Assembly: GCF_007786455.1 (NCBI RefSeq) | Contig: NZ_VNJK01000003.1 | Coordinates: 186,001 to 250,000, forward strand | DNA: 64,000 bases | Source: Paenibacillus agilis | Lineage (GTDB): Bacteria > Bacillota > Bacilli > Paenibacillales > Paenibacillaceae | Reading direction: 5' to 3' | Part shown: piece by piece, positions 62,948-64,000 of the stretch | Numbering within the stretch: the stretch's first letter is position 1 | Layout of the letters: each line of letters begins with the position of its first letter | Position numbers and translations under genes: made by a program | Notes under the pieces: model-generated | What the model was told of the DNA's origin: nothing | Database searches by the model: none | What the model saw: the letters and a program-made list of their open reading frames with translations, nothing else

Positions 62948-63586
62948 ATGCATAGCACAGAGTATTCTTCGTCAAATGGCTCATTGCCTAAGTTGTTTTC
63001 AGTATTGTTTACTGCACTGCTGATTTCATTTGCAGGTATTTATGCAGGACAATTCGTACCTAAAGCATATGCGATCCCTCTCTACGTTGTAGAGATCGGC
63101 CTATTGCTGGCTGTCTTCTTCTTGAGAAAGAGCAAAGCTGTTGGGTACCCGCTTATGTTTGCTTTTATGTTTGTTTCGGGTATTACGTTGCAGTTTGCGA
63201 TCGCTTATTATGTAAGCACGCTCGGCGCAACTCTTGTTGGGCAAGCATTTGCCCTTGCGGTAGTTGCTTTCGGAGGAACAGCACTCTACGCGGTGAAGTC
63301 TAAGCAAGACTTCTCTTACATGCGTGGTTTCTTGGTAGCTTCGACGCTTGTTCTTATTGGTATTATGCTTGTAGGCTTGTTCGTTCCAATGACAGGTACA
63401 ATGGAACTGATATATTCAGGCTTCGGTATTTTGATCTTTATCGGATGGACGTTGTTTGACTTCTCTCGTCTTACGAAGCATGGATTTGCTGAAGAAGATA
63501 TTCCGTCCATTGTCGTGAGCATTTACCTCGACTTTGTAAACTTGTTCTTGTTCATTCTTCGCTTTATTGGTGCAAGCAGAGACTAA
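62948..63586 (+). CDS. Bax inhibitor-1 family protein (YetJ/YccA-like)
   Basis: The protein of about 212 residues has seven predicted helices and the BI-1 pattern, including SGFGILIFIGWTLFDFSRLT and IYLDFVNLFLFILRFIGASR, in which the two conserved Asp form the pH-sensing pair. YetJ is a calcium leak channel. The start is ATG 62948, 12 nt from AGGAGG; TTG 62939 or ATG 62915 are possible. A terminator follows. Confidence 0.9.
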   Translation: MHSTEYSSSNGSLPKLFSVLFTALLISFAGIYAGQFVPKAYAIPLYVVEIGLLLAVFFLRKSKAVGYPLMFAFMFVSGITLQFAIAYYVSTLGATLVGQAFALAVVAFGGTALYAVKSKQDFSYMRGFLVASTLVLIGIMLVGLFVPMTGTMELIYSGFGILIFIGWTLFDFSRLTKHGFAEEDIPSIVVSIYLDFVNLFLFILRFIGASRD

Positions 63587-63630
63587 GGAGTTCATAACGT
63601 TAACGAGATTAGTGGATTAACTTGTAGTCC

Positions 63631-63680
63631 TAAAGGGTGTTCGTCTTACAGCGTGTCTGTAAGGTGGATGCCCTTTATTT
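63631..63680 (+). terminator. Terminator after the YetJ-like gene
   Basis: TAAAGGGTGTTCGTCTTACA and its partner up to 63679 pair with several GT pairs, followed by TTTGTATCTT. Confidence 0.65.
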
Positions 63681-63741
63681 GTATCTTGGTAAAATAGAGT
63701 GACAAGATAGGAGGCAAGTATCCTGTGCATGCGATCCAATT

Positions 63742-63788
63742 AAAAAAGTTGTCCCTAAAGTCAATTGCAAAGACTTTCAGGACAACTC
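63742..63788 (-). terminator. Terminator of the M42 peptidase gene
   Basis: AGTTGTCC/GGACAACT and AAAGTC/GACTTT pair; on the minus strand the stem is followed by TTTTTTAATTGG. Confidence 0.75.
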
Positions 63789-63852
63789 TTATCTAACATG
63801 TATTGAGATTTAGAATTGATCTACGTATTCATTACTGCACATCGATTCTAAG

Positions 63853-64000
63853 TTACGCGCGTTCAACGATCGTATTGTATGTTGTGCGATCCGTATGTTT
63901 AACGAGCTTAATAAGCAGTTCCTTCGCCGCATCAATATCATCTGTGTGAACGATGGATGCTGGCGTATGGATGTAACGTCCTACAACGCCGATAATCGTC
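63853..64000 (-). CDS. M42-family aminopeptidase, C-terminal part
   Basis: The gene runs off the window. The 48 visible residues contain VVGRYIHTPASIVHTDDIDA and end KHTDRTTYNTIVERA. The RYIHTPAS stretch is the conserved metal-site region of M42 deblocking/glutamyl aminopeptidases. A terminator at 63742 follows its stop. Confidence 0.8.
   Translation of the reverse strand, partial: TIIGVVGRYIHTPASIVHTDDIDAAKELLIKLVKHTDRTTYNTIVERA

Overview
The window comes from a spore-forming, low-to-mid GC Gram-positive bacterium that looks like Paenibacillus or a close Paenibacillaceae relative. This is inferred from gene content: a Spo0E-type phosphatase, a collagen-like exosporium-type protein, a SigO/RsoA-type split sigma factor with YvrJ, an NprR/Alo-type peptide receptor, BceRSAB, YqjM/NamA, YetJ, SPFH/zinc-ribbon genes, strong AGGAGG ribosome sites and rho-independent terminators. 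No rRNA, tRNA, CRISPR array, insertion sequence with transposase or prophage was seen.

Layout. 1-9.3 kb: a LacI-regulated GH130 phosphorylase, a VanRS-like two-component system, a D,D-carboxypeptidase and a secreted 5'-nucleotidase. 9.7-20.6 kb: an AT-rich accessory island. It holds a TPR peptide receptor followed by three tandem propeptide genes, a Spo0E/SUKH pair, and a cluster of small lipoproteins and membrane proteins with duplicated, truncated and frameshifted copies. 20.7-28.6 kb: VOC protein, DUF6273 protein, multicopper oxidase, a divergent membrane zinc-ribbon/SPFH pair, a collagen-like spore-surface protein opposite an unknown 348-aa protein, and a lipoprotein. 28.7-32 kb: SigO-YvrJ-RsoA, a frameshifted small membrane gene, and a divergent DJ-1/PfpI and HxlR pair. 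32.5-36.5 kb: etfB-etfA facing fadE, with a 55-codon remnant of the thiolase gene fadA left between them. 36.7-46 kb: DUF2306 protein, a Fur-box ABC exporter, class I ribonucleotide reductase, a formate/nitrite channel and Mn-catalase. 46-50.6 kb: a complete Bce-type peptide sensing and detoxification module. 50.7-64 kb: NamA, a lipase-like hydrolase, PhzF, secreted gamma-glutamyltransferase, a chemoreceptor, free Met-R-sulfoxide reductase, a DMT permease, meso-diaminopimelate dehydrogenase, MsrA, an AAA ATPase, a BI-1/YetJ protein and the end of an M42 peptidase gene.

Main candidate for a new system: 10.4-12.5 kb. The receptor gene is followed by three paralogous 37-41 aa propeptides repeating about every 300 bp, all with a C-terminal GG(S)(A/P)PW motif. 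The second repeat still carries a copy of the end of the receptor gene, so the array appears to have grown by tandem duplication of [receptor 3' end + peptide]. Other notable items are two dispersed intergenic repeat families with terminal inverted repeats (183 bp twice; about 120-170 bp twice), the split sigma factor operon, and the collapsed fad locus.

All functional calls rest on reading motifs by eye; no database search was possible.
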